In this document: one piece after another, positions 55,976 through 64,000 of the stretch
Layout of the letters: each line of letters opens with the position of its first letter
Position numbering within the stretch: the first letter of the stretch is position 1
NCBI GenBank assembly: GCA_017983495.1
Contig: JAGOBH010000001.1
Coordinates: 620,001 to 684,000 of the forward strand
Source: Pyrinomonadaceae bacterium
Lineage (GTDB): Bacteria > Acidobacteriota > Blastocatellia > Pyrinomonadales > Pyrinomonadaceae
Direction of reading: 5' to 3'
DNA length: 64,000 bases
Made by a program: the position numbers and the translations under genes
Notes under the pieces: model-generated
The model's input: only the letters and a program-made list of their open reading frames with translations
Told to the model about the DNA's origin: nothing
Database searches by the model: none

Positions 55976-56965
55976 ATGTCGCAAACCTCAAAAATCTTGC
56001 AACCTGACGTCTTCGTCATGGTGCCGTCGTACAATCACGCGCCATTCGTCGAAAGATGTCTACGCTCGATTATAGGGCAAACACTGCCGCCAAAAAAATT
56101 GCTCGTTATCGATGACGGTTCGAAGGACAATTCGGCAGAGGTAATAGAACGCGTTTTGCGAGATTGCCACTTCGATGCGGAACTGATCGTCCGCGAAAAT
56201 CGCGGCTTGTGCCGGACGCTGAATCAGGGCCTGGAGCTGTCGTCAGGTGAGTATTTTGCGTATATCGGTTCGGATGATTTTTGGATGCCGGAATTTCTCG
56301 GTACGCGCTCCGAGATGCTCGAACGGCGGCCCAATGCCGTGCTCGGCTACGGCCATGCGTATTTTGTCGATGAAAAGGGCGTGGCGTACGATTCGACCGC
56401 TGAGTACACCGATACGTGGGGCAATTACCCGGACGGCGATCCGCGTGAGATGCTGCTCAAGGGCATCGCTCCGGTCAGCTCGACTCTGTTTTACCGTCGT
56501 TCGGCGCTACAGCAGACCTCGTGGAACGTAGAATCGAGGCTCGAGGATTACGAGCTTTACCTGCGGATGATGCCGCTCGGCGAATTTGCCTTTGACCCGG
56601 CGATCTTGTCCGCATGGCGGCAGCATAGCTACAACACCAGCAAGGACACGATCTTGATGTTGAAAGAGGTTTTGGCGGCTCAGCGGCGTAATTTTGACGT
56701 GCTTGGTGTAAGTGAAGTCGAGTTTGCACGATTGCAGCTTGAGACACGCTTTCGCTACGCACGCGAATTGCTGCAGCACGGTGATAAGATGGAATCTGCA
56801 AAACTGGCGGTAACGAGCTGGCGCGGTGCACGGTCATTTGTGGACTTGGCGAGATTTACGTTCCGGATGGCGATACCCATGGCGGCCGTCAAGATGTATC
56901 GTCGCCGAAGACACGGGCGATACGCGGAATCGGCAAAGCGGTTTGACGTTCCGGCGGACAACTAA
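55976..56965 (+). CDS. Glycosyltransferase family 2
   Basis: 329 residues from the ATG at 55976 (GGAG 11 bp upstream). GT-A fold: VMVPSYNHAPFVERCLRSII, KLLVIDDGSKDNSAEVIE, RENRGLCRTLNQGLELSSGE and the metal-binding DDFWMPEF. The C-terminal part shows YRRSALQQTSWNVESRLEDY (acceptor region). It transfers a sugar to the polysaccharide or its lipid carrier. Its stop lies 4 bp before the TTG of the Wzm-like gene. Confidence 0.92.
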   Translation: MSQTSKILQPDVFVMVPSYNHAPFVERCLRSIIGQTLPPKKLLVIDDGSKDNSAEVIERVLRDCHFDAELIVRENRGLCRTLNQGLELSSGEYFAYIGSDDFWMPEFLGTRSEMLERRPNAVLGYGHAYFVDEKGVAYDSTAEYTDTWGNYPDGDPREMLLKGIAPVSSTLFYRRSALQQTSWNVESRLEDYELYLRMMPLGEFAFDPAILSAWRQHSYNTSKDTILMLKEVLAAQRRNFDVLGVSEVEFARLQLETRFRYARELLQHGDKMESAKLAVTSWRGARSFVDLARFTFRMAIPMAAVKMYRRRRHGRYAESAKRFDVPADN

Positions 56966-56969
56966 TTTT

Positions 56970-57809
56970 TTGGATATCGAAAGCACAAAGAACATTCAGA
57001 CGACACATATCGGGCCAAGATCGGGCCTTGGCGGGCTGGGTCTGCGCGAATTGTGGAGCTACCGTGAGCTGCTCTATTTTCTGACGTGGCGCGACATTAA
57101 GATCCGTTATAAACAGACGGCGATCGGCATTGCATGGGCGATATTGCAGCCGGTTGTGACGACGGCTATATTCACACTGCTTTTCAGTACGTGGGCGAGG
57201 TTCGACACGGGCGGCACGCCGTATCCGGTCTTTGCGCTGAGCGCTCTGGTGATATGGCTGTTTACGCATAATGCCGTCACGCTGGCAAGCGGCAGCTTTG
57301 TCAGCAACGCAAACCTCGTCACCAAGGTCTATTTTCCGCGAATCATCGTGCCTCTTGCGGCTACGATCGCCGGGCTTTTTGACCTGATATTCAGCGTCGT
57401 AATCCTGATCGGGCTAATGTTGTATTACGGAATTATGCCGACGGCCAATCTGGCGGCCGCACCGCTGTTTATCGTGCTGACACTAATCCTCGCGGCGGCA
57501 CTCGGGACGATGCTGTCGGCACTAAATGTGAAATTTCGCGACGTAAAATTTGCGTTGCCATTTGCCCTGCAGGTGTGGATGATAGCGTCGCCGATCTTTT
57601 ATCCCGTCAGTATGATCTCCGAAAAATGGCGTATGGCGTTTGCGGTCAATCCGCTGACCGGGATAATCGACGGATTTCGGAGTGCTCTGTTCGGCACGCC
57701 CTTTGACTGGGCATTGATCGGTGTTTCGACGATCTCGATCGCGGTGATCTGCGTCGTGGCGATCATTGTATTTGTGCGTATGGAGGACGATTTCGCCGAT
57801 ATTATCTAG
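56970..57809 (+). CDS. ABC-type polysaccharide export permease (Wzm-like)
   Basis: 279 residues from a TTG at 56970. A longer frame from 56826 overlaps the GT2 gene and has unrelated residues, so it is rejected. ABC2-membrane type: RELLYFLTWRDIKIRYKQTA, GIAWAILQPVVTTAIF, six transmembrane helices, and NVKFRDVKFALPFALQVWMI with SPIFYPVS. Pairs with the ATPase gene 18 bp downstream to export O-antigen or teichoic-type polysaccharide. Confidence 0.91.
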   Translation: MDIESTKNIQTTHIGPRSGLGGLGLRELWSYRELLYFLTWRDIKIRYKQTAIGIAWAILQPVVTTAIFTLLFSTWARFDTGGTPYPVFALSALVIWLFTHNAVTLASGSFVSNANLVTKVYFPRIIVPLAATIAGLFDLIFSVVILIGLMLYYGIMPTANLAAAPLFIVLTLILAAALGTMLSALNVKFRDVKFALPFALQVWMIASPIFYPVSMISEKWRMAFAVNPLTGIIDGFRSALFGTPFDWALIGVSTISIAVICVVAIIVFVRMEDDFADII

Positions 57810-57827
57810 CGGCGGCTGAGACCAGGG

Positions 57828-59069
57828 ATGCGGGCAATAAAGGTCGAAAATCTATCAAAACGGTACATGCTCGGCGGCGTGTCGCACAACTCGCTGCGCG
57901 ATCTCATCGCGGGCTACTTCAGCCGCAAGACAGCCGATTCAGAAAATGAGGTGATGGCGCTCGACGACGTTTCGTTTACGGTGAACGAAGGCGAAACGCT
58001 CGGGATGATCGGCCGCAACGGTGCAGGCAAATCGACGCTGCTCAAGGTGCTCTCGCGCATCACCAAACCAAGCTCGGGCTCGGCCGAGATCCGCGGACGC
58101 GTCGGGTCGCTGCTCGAAGTCGGGACCGGTTTTCACAACGAACTGTCGGGCCGCGAGAATATCTATCTCAATGGTGCCATTCTCGGCATGGGCCGGAGCG
58201 AGATCGAGGCAAAATTTGACGAGATCGTCGCATTTTCCGAGATCGAACGTTTTCTCGACACGCCGGTCAAGCACTATTCGAGCGGCATGTATATGCGTCT
58301 CGCGTTCTCGGTCGCGGCCCATCTGGAGCCGGAGGTCCTGATCGTCGACGAAGTACTGGCGGTCGGCGATGTCGGCTTTCAGAAAAAGTGTCTGGGCAAA
58401 ATGCGCGATGTAGGCGAAAAGGGCCGAACGGTCATTTTCGTATCGCACGACATGAACGCGATCACGCGGCTTTGCAACCGTGTGATCTGGCTCAAGGACG
58501 GCCGTATCCGTTCTGACGGCGACGCCCGAACGGTCGTTGGCGAGTATCTGCACGAACAGTCGAGTGTGAATTCTGCTCGTGTTTGGGATGCGGACACCGC
58601 GCCGGGAAACGAATATGCACGCCTCCGCGGCGTGCGCGTTTGCGACCAGTCCGGAGCGGCGATCAGCACCGCGGACATACGTTTGCCGGTCGGTGTCGAG
58701 ATCGAGTACGAGGTACTAAAGGGCGGCAAGGTGATGATCCCGAATCTGCATTTTTTCAACGAGACCGGGACGTGCATCTTTGTCGTACACGACTGGAACA
58801 GCGGTTGGCGTGACAAGCCTCGTCCAGCCGGCCGTTATAAGAGCACGGTTTGGGTGCCGGGCAATTTCCTGGCTGAGGGTTCGGTCTACGTCGGTGCGGC
58901 TCTGACGACATACATGCCGCTCGAGGTTCATTTTGTCGAGTGGGACGCGGTCACGTTTACGGTAATGGATACGATCGAGGGCGATTCGGCTCGGGGTGAT
59001 TACGCCGGCGAATTGCCCGGTGTCGTTCGTCCGGCCCTGGAATGGTCAACGGAAGTTACGGGCAAGTAG
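57828..59069 (+). CDS. ABC-type polysaccharide export ATPase with carbohydrate-binding C-terminus (Wzt-like)
   Basis: 413 residues. ATPase domain (1-245): Walker A GRNGAGKST (62-70), KHYSSGMYMRLAF signature and Walker B VLIVDEVLAVGD. The C-terminal 170 residues match Wzt_C, the beta-sandwich that reads the completed O-antigen end (LPVGVEIEYEVLKGGKVMIP, FLAEGSVYVGAALTTYM). Chain-length or cap recognition is thus likely done here, as in E. coli O9a. The C-terminal domain is specific to one polysaccharide. Confidence 0.94.
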   Translation: MRAIKVENLSKRYMLGGVSHNSLRDLIAGYFSRKTADSENEVMALDDVSFTVNEGETLGMIGRNGAGKSTLLKVLSRITKPSSGSAEIRGRVGSLLEVGTGFHNELSGRENIYLNGAILGMGRSEIEAKFDEIVAFSEIERFLDTPVKHYSSGMYMRLAFSVAAHLEPEVLIVDEVLAVGDVGFQKKCLGKMRDVGEKGRTVIFVSHDMNAITRLCNRVIWLKDGRIRSDGDARTVVGEYLHEQSSVNSARVWDADTAPGNEYARLRGVRVCDQSGAAISTADIRLPVGVEIEYEVLKGGKVMIPNLHFFNETGTCIFVVHDWNSGWRDKPRPAGRYKSTVWVPGNFLAEGSVYVGAALTTYMPLEVHFVEWDAVTFTVMDTIEGDSARGDYAGELPGVVRPALEWSTEVTGK

Positions 59070-59070
59070 C

Positions 59071-60045
59071 TCAACGCTTTTTCAAATAGAAGCACGCCTG
59101 ATCACCGCGGCCCTCCGAGTTTAGCCGTGCGGCCTCAGCTTCCCAATCATCGATCTGCTCTTGCGTAAAAATGCTCGTTTCGCTTTCACCGGCAAATGAC
59201 CGCGGGTCGTTCATCGGGATGTCCATCAGATATTGCTCGCTCGCCGAAAACTGGAACGATGTGGAATCGTAAACGACCTTCACCACCTCAAATCCCGCAT
59301 TTTCAGCGAGCTGCCGAAAGCTCTTTTCCGTAAACAAATACAGATGTCGGGGCGGGTCAAGCTGGACCCAGCTGACGCCGTATTTTTCCCACGCGTAATC
59401 GGCCAGCGGTATCCTGATCAGGCACGTTCCGTCGTCCGCCAATAGCCGTTTGATCTCTTTGAGGGACTCATACGGATCGGGAAGATGCTCGAACGAATGA
59501 TGGAGCATTATGAGGTCAAATGACGGTTCGAGGTCCGCAAGCCCGGCCTTGTAGATCTTTACATTGCCGGGAAACATCTTGTTTTCGGCAATAAACGCAT
59601 CGGCCCCGGTCAGTGACCTAAAACCGAAGGCACTTAAGGTCCTAAGCAATTCCCCGCCGCCGCATCCAAAATCCAAAATACGCGTATCAAGAGAAAGTCT
59701 GGGAACGGTGTCGAGCAGCGAAGTCGGAAACAATCGAGTCAACTCGGGCCGCATCGCCGCAAATCGTTTGCCGATAGGGCTTTTGCCCGACACCAGGTAT
59801 TTTCCGATGAACCGGGCGGCAATGCGCCGGCGGAGGCTCGCCTCGATCTCGATCAGTTCGTTGTTGAACGAATAGTATTCGGCGGGATAATACCGGGCGA
59901 GATCGGGGATATCGATTAGCTGGACGGTGCCGCAGAGGCCGCATTCGAGATACGTAAATTCATCGAGTGTGCCGAACATCATCTCGCGGGCGGTGTGCGT
60001 CCGGTTATTTTGCTCGTTCCCGCAGATTTGGCAAGATTCAGGCAT
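59071..60045 (-). CDS. Class I SAM-dependent methyltransferase with N-terminal zinc finger
   Basis: 324 residues. The N-terminus carries CQICG and CGLCG pairs that form a zinc site, followed by a Rossmann core with TRILDFGCGGGELLRTLSAF and LIMLHHSFEHLPDP (methyltransferase type 11/23). This architecture is typical of sugar C- or O-methyltransferases in polysaccharide clusters. Lies on the minus strand between the Wzt-like and the GT2 genes. Confidence 0.88.
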   Translation of the reverse strand: MPESCQICGNEQNNRTHTAREMMFGTLDEFTYLECGLCGTVQLIDIPDLARYYPAEYYSFNNELIEIEASLRRRIAARFIGKYLVSGKSPIGKRFAAMRPELTRLFPTSLLDTVPRLSLDTRILDFGCGGGELLRTLSAFGFRSLTGADAFIAENKMFPGNVKIYKAGLADLEPSFDLIMLHHSFEHLPDPYESLKEIKRLLADDGTCLIRIPLADYAWEKYGVSWVQLDPPRHLYLFTEKSFRQLAENAGFEVVKVVYDSTSFQFSASEQYLMDIPMNDPRSFAGESETSIFTQEQIDDWEAEAARLNSEGRGDQACFYLKKR

Positions 60046-60090
60046 ATCAGCCTAATAAGTAAATCAAAAAAGTGTTAACTTGTGAAATAG

Positions 60091-61773
60091 ATGAGCTTAG
60101 TCAAGAAGATCGGCACGGCGGTAGAGGTCACCAAAAAGGGCGGAATTTCAGGTCTTTCCTCGAAATTTCGGGAGGTCGCACGCCGAACCGCCGTCGAGCG
60201 GAGAGAGCGGAGATGGATCGCCGCGAACGGCCCATTAGATCCGGCGGCGAGAGCGGCGATCGAACAGAAGATAGCCGAACTGCCGCGTCTGCCGCTGATC
60301 TCGGTCATCATGCCGGTCTACAACGTCGATGAGGTCTGGCTGAGAAAATGCATCGATTCCGTGCGGGATCAGGTTTATCAAAACTGGGAACTCTGCATCG
60401 CTGACGACTGTTCGCAAAAGCCGCACATTCGCACGGTGTTGGAGGAATATTCATTTCTCGACCCCAGGATAAAGGTCGTTTTCCGTGAAGCAAACGGCCA
60501 TATCTCGGCGGCATCAAATTCGGCGCTCGAGATCGCCTCAGGTGAATTTTGCGTGCTGCTTGATCATGACGATGAACTTACGGCGGATGCACTCTTTTGG
60601 GTCGCGAACGAGATATGCGAACACCCGGACGTAGCGATGATCTATAGCGACGAGGACATGGTCGACGAGCAGGGCCGACGGTACGAACTTAAATTCAAGC
60701 CCGATTTTAGCCGCGATCTGCTCTATTCGCTCAATCTCGTGACACATCTTTCGGCCTACGATACGGACATTTTTCGAAGGATCGGCGGGTTTACGACTGG
60801 TTTAGAAGGGAGCCAGGACTACGACCTCGCATTGCGGTTCATCGAACAGATCGCCGATGAGCAGATCCGGCATATTCCGCGCATTTTGTATCACTGGCGG
60901 GCGATACCCGGCTCGGTCGCTCTCAGTGGAGATGAGAAGCCGTACGCGCATGACCGTGCTCGTTTAGCGATCGGCGAACATCTTGCACGAAGCGGAGCTG
61001 CGGCTGATGTTGAACCAACGCATTTTAACCTTCACCGCGTCCGGTACAAATTGCCGGATAAGCTGCCGTCAGTTTCATTGATCGTTCACGGATCAGGGTC
61101 ACGATCGGACGATGATTGGGTAAGATCCGCGGACGGTTTTGATATTGAGGTCATCGGCATTTCGCAAACCGGCGAATTCGTGTCGGATCTCAACGACGCA
61201 GTGGCTGGCTCATCGGGTAAAGTGATAATTTTGGTTGACCGTGCGCTTGAACCACCGAATGACTGGGTGCCGGAACTTGTCCGCATTGCCCTGCATCCCG
61301 GCGTCGGGGCGGTCGGGGCTAAGGTCATCGATAGCAATGAACACGTGATCGATGGCGGCCTGGTATTTGGCGGAAAGCGGTTGTTTAGCGTCGCGCATTT
61401 TGGTTACCATCGAAGCGAGACGGGAAATATGGGCCGAAATATGGTCATCGGAAACTACGCAGCGGTCTCGCTTTCATGTATGGCTATGCGGCGTGAGGAA
61501 CTCGACGCGGTCGGAGGAATTGATCGTGAGTTCGGCGGCCGGTTTGCCAGTGCTGATCTTTGTCTGCGTTTGGGTGCTAGGGGCAAAAGGATAATTTTCG
61601 ACCCATATGTAGAGATGCGTTTGCCAAAGGGGAAAGCTCTCACGCACCTATCCGAACCGACTCAGGCGGAGCGAAAACTGTTTGCGGAAAGATGGAGCTC
61701 GGTCATCGAACGTGACCCTTTCTACAACCCGAACCTTGATAACGAAGACGGCAGTTTCCTGATCGACATTTAG
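60091..61773 (+). CDS. Glycosyltransferase family 2, large
   Basis: 560 residues. A basic N-terminus is followed by a GT-A domain: LISVIMPVYNVDEVWLRKCI, NWELCIADDCSQKPH, GEFCVLLDHDDELTADALFW (DxD) and YSDEDMVDEQG. The remaining roughly 250 residues contain a second, GT2-like half (VPELVRIALHPGVGAVGAKV, VGGIDREFGGRFASADLCL), so it is probably a rhamnosyl-type transferase with duplicated fold. Its 3' end overlaps the convergent rhomboid gene by 4 bp. Confidence 0.9.
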   Translation: MSLVKKIGTAVEVTKKGGISGLSSKFREVARRTAVERRERRWIAANGPLDPAARAAIEQKIAELPRLPLISVIMPVYNVDEVWLRKCIDSVRDQVYQNWELCIADDCSQKPHIRTVLEEYSFLDPRIKVVFREANGHISAASNSALEIASGEFCVLLDHDDELTADALFWVANEICEHPDVAMIYSDEDMVDEQGRRYELKFKPDFSRDLLYSLNLVTHLSAYDTDIFRRIGGFTTGLEGSQDYDLALRFIEQIADEQIRHIPRILYHWRAIPGSVALSGDEKPYAHDRARLAIGEHLARSGAAADVEPTHFNLHRVRYKLPDKLPSVSLIVHGSGSRSDDDWVRSADGFDIEVIGISQTGEFVSDLNDAVAGSSGKVIILVDRALEPPNDWVPELVRIALHPGVGAVGAKVIDSNEHVIDGGLVFGGKRLFSVAHFGYHRSETGNMGRNMVIGNYAAVSLSCMAMRREELDAVGGIDREFGGRFASADLCLRLGARGKRIIFDPYVEMRLPKGKALTHLSEPTQAERKLFAERWSSVIERDPFYNPNLDNEDGSFLIDI

Positions 61774-62477
61774 GGATTACGCCCGAGCGCAAAAACCTTG
61801 ATCAACGCCAGGCCGGCAAAAAATCCGCCAATATGTGCGGCGTAGGCGACACCGCCGGTGCCCGTCGGGGTAAGGTAGCCGATTATTAGCTGATAGACGA
61901 TCCATATCCCTAAAGCCACAAATGCCGGAACGGTCGTCACGAAATTGAAGATGATGGCCTTGATCGGTTTATTGGGAAACAGCAGCAGATAACCGCCGAG
62001 AACGCCGCTGATCGCCCCCGAGGCACCAAGCATCGGGACGATCGAATCCGGTCCCATCACGATCTGTGCCGCCGCCGCGGCCACGCCGCAAACGATGTAA
62101 AACACAGCGTAGCGAACGTGGCCGAGCAGATTTTCGAGATTGTCGCCAAAGATGAACAGGAACATCATGTTGCCGAAAATGTGCATGATGTCGCCGTGCA
62201 TGAACATCGAGCTGAGAAAGTTGAAATAAACAGGTAAAGGCGAACCGAAGTGAGTGATCTGGAAGCTCTGGCCCATCCTGTCGGTCAGCACCTGTACTCC
62301 GGTCAGATCATGGCCCGATGTTATCTCAGCCGGCACAAGCGAAAACGCTGCGGTGAACGCCTCATTTGAGCCCATCTGCTGAAACAAGAGAAAGACGAGG
62401 ACATTCACGGCGATGAACAGATAGTTCACCACCGGTTGGATCCGTCGATCGGAATTGTCGTCGCCTATAGGAAACAT
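61770..62477 (-). CDS. Rhomboid-family intramembrane serine protease
   Basis: 235 residues, six to seven transmembrane helices. Catalytic Ser153 lies in LGASGAISGVLGGYL; the partner His is in AAHIGGFFAGLAL near residue 219; the MFMHGDIMHIFGNMMFLFIF segment is the conserved H..H...N helix. A long loop between the first helix and that segment (about 45-80) is typical of GlpG-like forms. It cleaves membrane proteins within the bilayer; substrate unknown. Confidence 0.93.
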   Translation of the reverse strand: MFPIGDDNSDRRIQPVVNYLFIAVNVLVFLLFQQMGSNEAFTAAFSLVPAEITSGHDLTGVQVLTDRMGQSFQITHFGSPLPVYFNFLSSMFMHGDIMHIFGNMMFLFIFGDNLENLLGHVRYAVFYIVCGVAAAAAQIVMGPDSIVPMLGASGAISGVLGGYLLLFPNKPIKAIIFNFVTTVPAFVALGIWIVYQLIIGYLTPTGTGGVAYAAHIGGFFAGLALIKVFALGRNP

Positions 62478-62493
62478 TCAGTTCGTCAAATTA

Positions 62494-63990
62494 TTAGGTC
62501 GCAACGATCGGGCCGAGGCCGGTCACCTCTTGGAGTTCCGCCTCTTCACGCTCCCATTCCTCGTTGCGGAAAGCACCTTCCCACTTGGCGATGACGACCG
62601 TCGCGAGACAGTTGCCGATCACGTTGATGGCGGTACGTGCCATGTCCATCAGCTCGTCGACGCCGAGGATGAGGATGACGCCTTCGACGGGCAATGCAAA
62701 CGACGCGAGCGTGCCGAGCAGGATGACGAGCGATGCACGCGGTACGCCGGCGACGCCCTTTGACGTCAGCATCAGCGTGGCGAGCATAATGATCTGCTGT
62801 GTCCACGACAGCTCGACGCCCGCCGCCTGAGCGACGAATATTGACGCCAGAGCAAGATAGAGTGTTGTGCCGTCGAGATTAAAGCTATATCCGGTTGGCA
62901 GCACAAATCCGACGATACGCCGCGGAACGCCAAGCCGGGCGAGGTTTTCCATCGCTTTCGGTAGAGCCGATTCGCTCGACGTGGTCGCGAATGCGATCGA
63001 CGCCGGTGTCTTGACGGCGTTAAAGAAATCACGAAGCGGCACACGGAACGCCAGTGCGATCGGCAGCAGAACGACGGTTGCAAACACGATGAGTGCTCCG
63101 TAGAGCGTCAAAACGAGCGCACCTAGGTTTTTGAGTACCCCGAGCCCTTGTTCATTATGGGCAATGGTATAAGCCATTGCCGCACCGACGCCGACCGGTG
63201 CGAATTTCATTACGTACTCGGTAAAGCGGAACATGATATCCGCCAGCGATTGGCACCAGTCGACTACCGCCTTGGCCTTTGGCCCGATACCCGTTACGGC
63301 GAGTGCAAACAGGACCGAAAATACTACGATCTGCAGCACGTCGCCCTCAGCCATCGCCTTGATGATAGACGTCGGCGAAAGATGGGCGATGATGTCGCCA
63401 AAACTCTGCGGTTTTGCGGGCGGCTCGGGTGCGGTCAGGCCCTTGGCGGCTGCGCTGGCAGCGTCGGCTGCTCTTTGCGAGGCGATCGCCGATTGAGCGT
63501 CAGCCTCCGCCATGGCATTCGGGTTTGTCGCGGCCTGGGCACGCAACTCCTCAGCCTTTTTCGCCGCTTCAGTCGATTCTCTTGAGTAGTTTTGAGCCTT
63601 TTGTGCAAGTACCGCCTTGTCCTCGCCCTTGGCGATGCCTGCCAGCGATACGCCGTCGCCGGGGCGTGTAATATTGACCGCGGCAAGGCCGATGACCAAT
63701 GCAAGTGTCGTCACGATCTCAAAGTAGATCAGAGCCTTGACCCCGATCCGCCCGACCTGCTTGATGTCACCCGTGCCGGAAATTCCGACGACAAGTGTCG
63801 CAAAGATCAACGGTGCGATGATCGATTTGATCAGATTGAGAAACAGCGTCGAAAGTGAGCGGATGAAAGACAACAGGGTCTGCGTCTCGATACCGAAAAC
63901 GTGGTGGTCACCTGATTTTAGGTCGATCTCGCGTATAAGCCAGCCGAGAAAAATACCCAGCACAAGGCCGATCATGATCTTCCAGGTCAA
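62494..63990 (-). CDS. Dicarboxylate/amino acid:cation symporter (DAACS) with an Ala-rich insertion
   Basis: 498 residues, about 70 longer than GltP. Conserved segments: IKSIIAPLIFATLVVGI, FATTSSESALPKAMENL (serine-rich hairpin), VLPTGYSFNLDGTTLYLALA and GVAGVPRASLVILLG. Imports C4-dicarboxylates, glutamate or aspartate with Na+/H+. A stretch at about residues 121-195 is rich in Ala, Glu, Gln and Lys (EAAKKAEELRAQAATNPNAM), between helices 3 and 4. The start codon lies only 10 bp inside the window's 3' end. Confidence 0.9.
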   Translation of the reverse strand: MTWKIMIGLVLGIFLGWLIREIDLKSGDHHVFGIETQTLLSFIRSLSTLFLNLIKSIIAPLIFATLVVGISGTGDIKQVGRIGVKALIYFEIVTTLALVIGLAAVNITRPGDGVSLAGIAKGEDKAVLAQKAQNYSRESTEAAKKAEELRAQAATNPNAMAEADAQSAIASQRAADAASAAAKGLTAPEPPAKPQSFGDIIAHLSPTSIIKAMAEGDVLQIVVFSVLFALAVTGIGPKAKAVVDWCQSLADIMFRFTEYVMKFAPVGVGAAMAYTIAHNEQGLGVLKNLGALVLTLYGALIVFATVVLLPIALAFRVPLRDFFNAVKTPASIAFATTSSESALPKAMENLARLGVPRRIVGFVLPTGYSFNLDGTTLYLALASIFVAQAAGVELSWTQQIIMLATLMLTSKGVAGVPRASLVILLGTLASFALPVEGVILILGVDELMDMARTAINVIGNCLATVVIAKWEGAFRNEEWEREEAELQEVTGLGPIVAT

Positions 63991-64000
63991 AGAGACTTTT

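Noticed and set aside
56826-56969. Upstream extension of the Wzm-like permease
   Set aside because: It overlaps the end of the GT2 gene and encodes residues with no family match; the TTG at 56970 gives the expected length.

Overview
The window looks like a chromosomal segment of a Gram-negative bacterium, most likely an Acidobacteriota member of the Blastocatellia/Pyrinomonadaceae type. This placement is inferred from the gene mix (a DUF5118/DUF5117/DUF4953 zinc metalloprotease, a DUF1800 protein, a monomeric NADP-isocitrate dehydrogenase, FG-GAP plus RHS proteins, a split ATP synthase operon and an ABC-type polysaccharide exporter). No rRNA or tRNA gene was seen to confirm it.

Layout. 1-7.4 kb is all on the minus strand: a cut-off response regulator and its membrane histidine kinase, a methyltransferase-like protein, a secreted zinc protease, exonuclease III and an orphan beta-class DNA methyltransferase. 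7.5-11.7 kb is an ATP synthase operon (b', b, delta, alpha, gamma) without beta, epsilon, a or c. 11.8-15.7 kb holds small membrane proteins, an SPFH protein with three zinc ribbons, a Trm112-like protein, a 2'-5' RNA ligase-like protein and a family 9 glycosyltransferase. 15.7-20.3 kb is the conserved translation cluster ffh-rpsP-khpA-rimM-trmD-rplS-rnhB behind a good sigma70-like promoter. 20.3-25.4 kb is a tight seven-gene minus-strand run (lipoprotein, DUF1015, pdxH, GNAT, membrane protein, SDR, MBL hydrolase).

25.7-35.6 kb is the accessory part. A 1-kb repeat-rich intergenic region leads into an FG-GAP repeat membrane protein and a roughly 1,980-residue secreted RHS/YD-repeat protein. 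That protein ends in a variable domain with an HNH-nuclease-like motif. A small AT-rich gene starts 5 bp later and is the likely immunity gene. A frameshifted coding remnant, tandem repeats, a strong terminator and a DUF104-type antitoxin/MazF-type toxin pair follow. This polymorphic toxin locus is the most interesting element of the window.

35.7-45.8 kb contains a secreted protein of unknown function, monomeric isocitrate dehydrogenase, two membrane proteins of unknown function, a 5'-nucleotidase, and purE and purK separated by a VapBC-type module and a zinc-ribbon gene, then crcB. 45.9-51 kb is a five-gene run (free-methionine-sulfoxide reductase, TerC, FecR-domain protein, CDF metal transporter, LarA) with a metal theme. 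51.7-54.8 kb carries a DUF1800 protein and a beta-lactamase-family hydrolase. 54.8-61.8 kb is a surface polysaccharide cluster: GT4, GT2, Wzm-like permease, Wzt-like ATPase with carbohydrate-binding C-terminus, methyltransferase and GT2. A rhomboid protease and a dicarboxylate symporter with an unusual alanine-rich insertion close the window.
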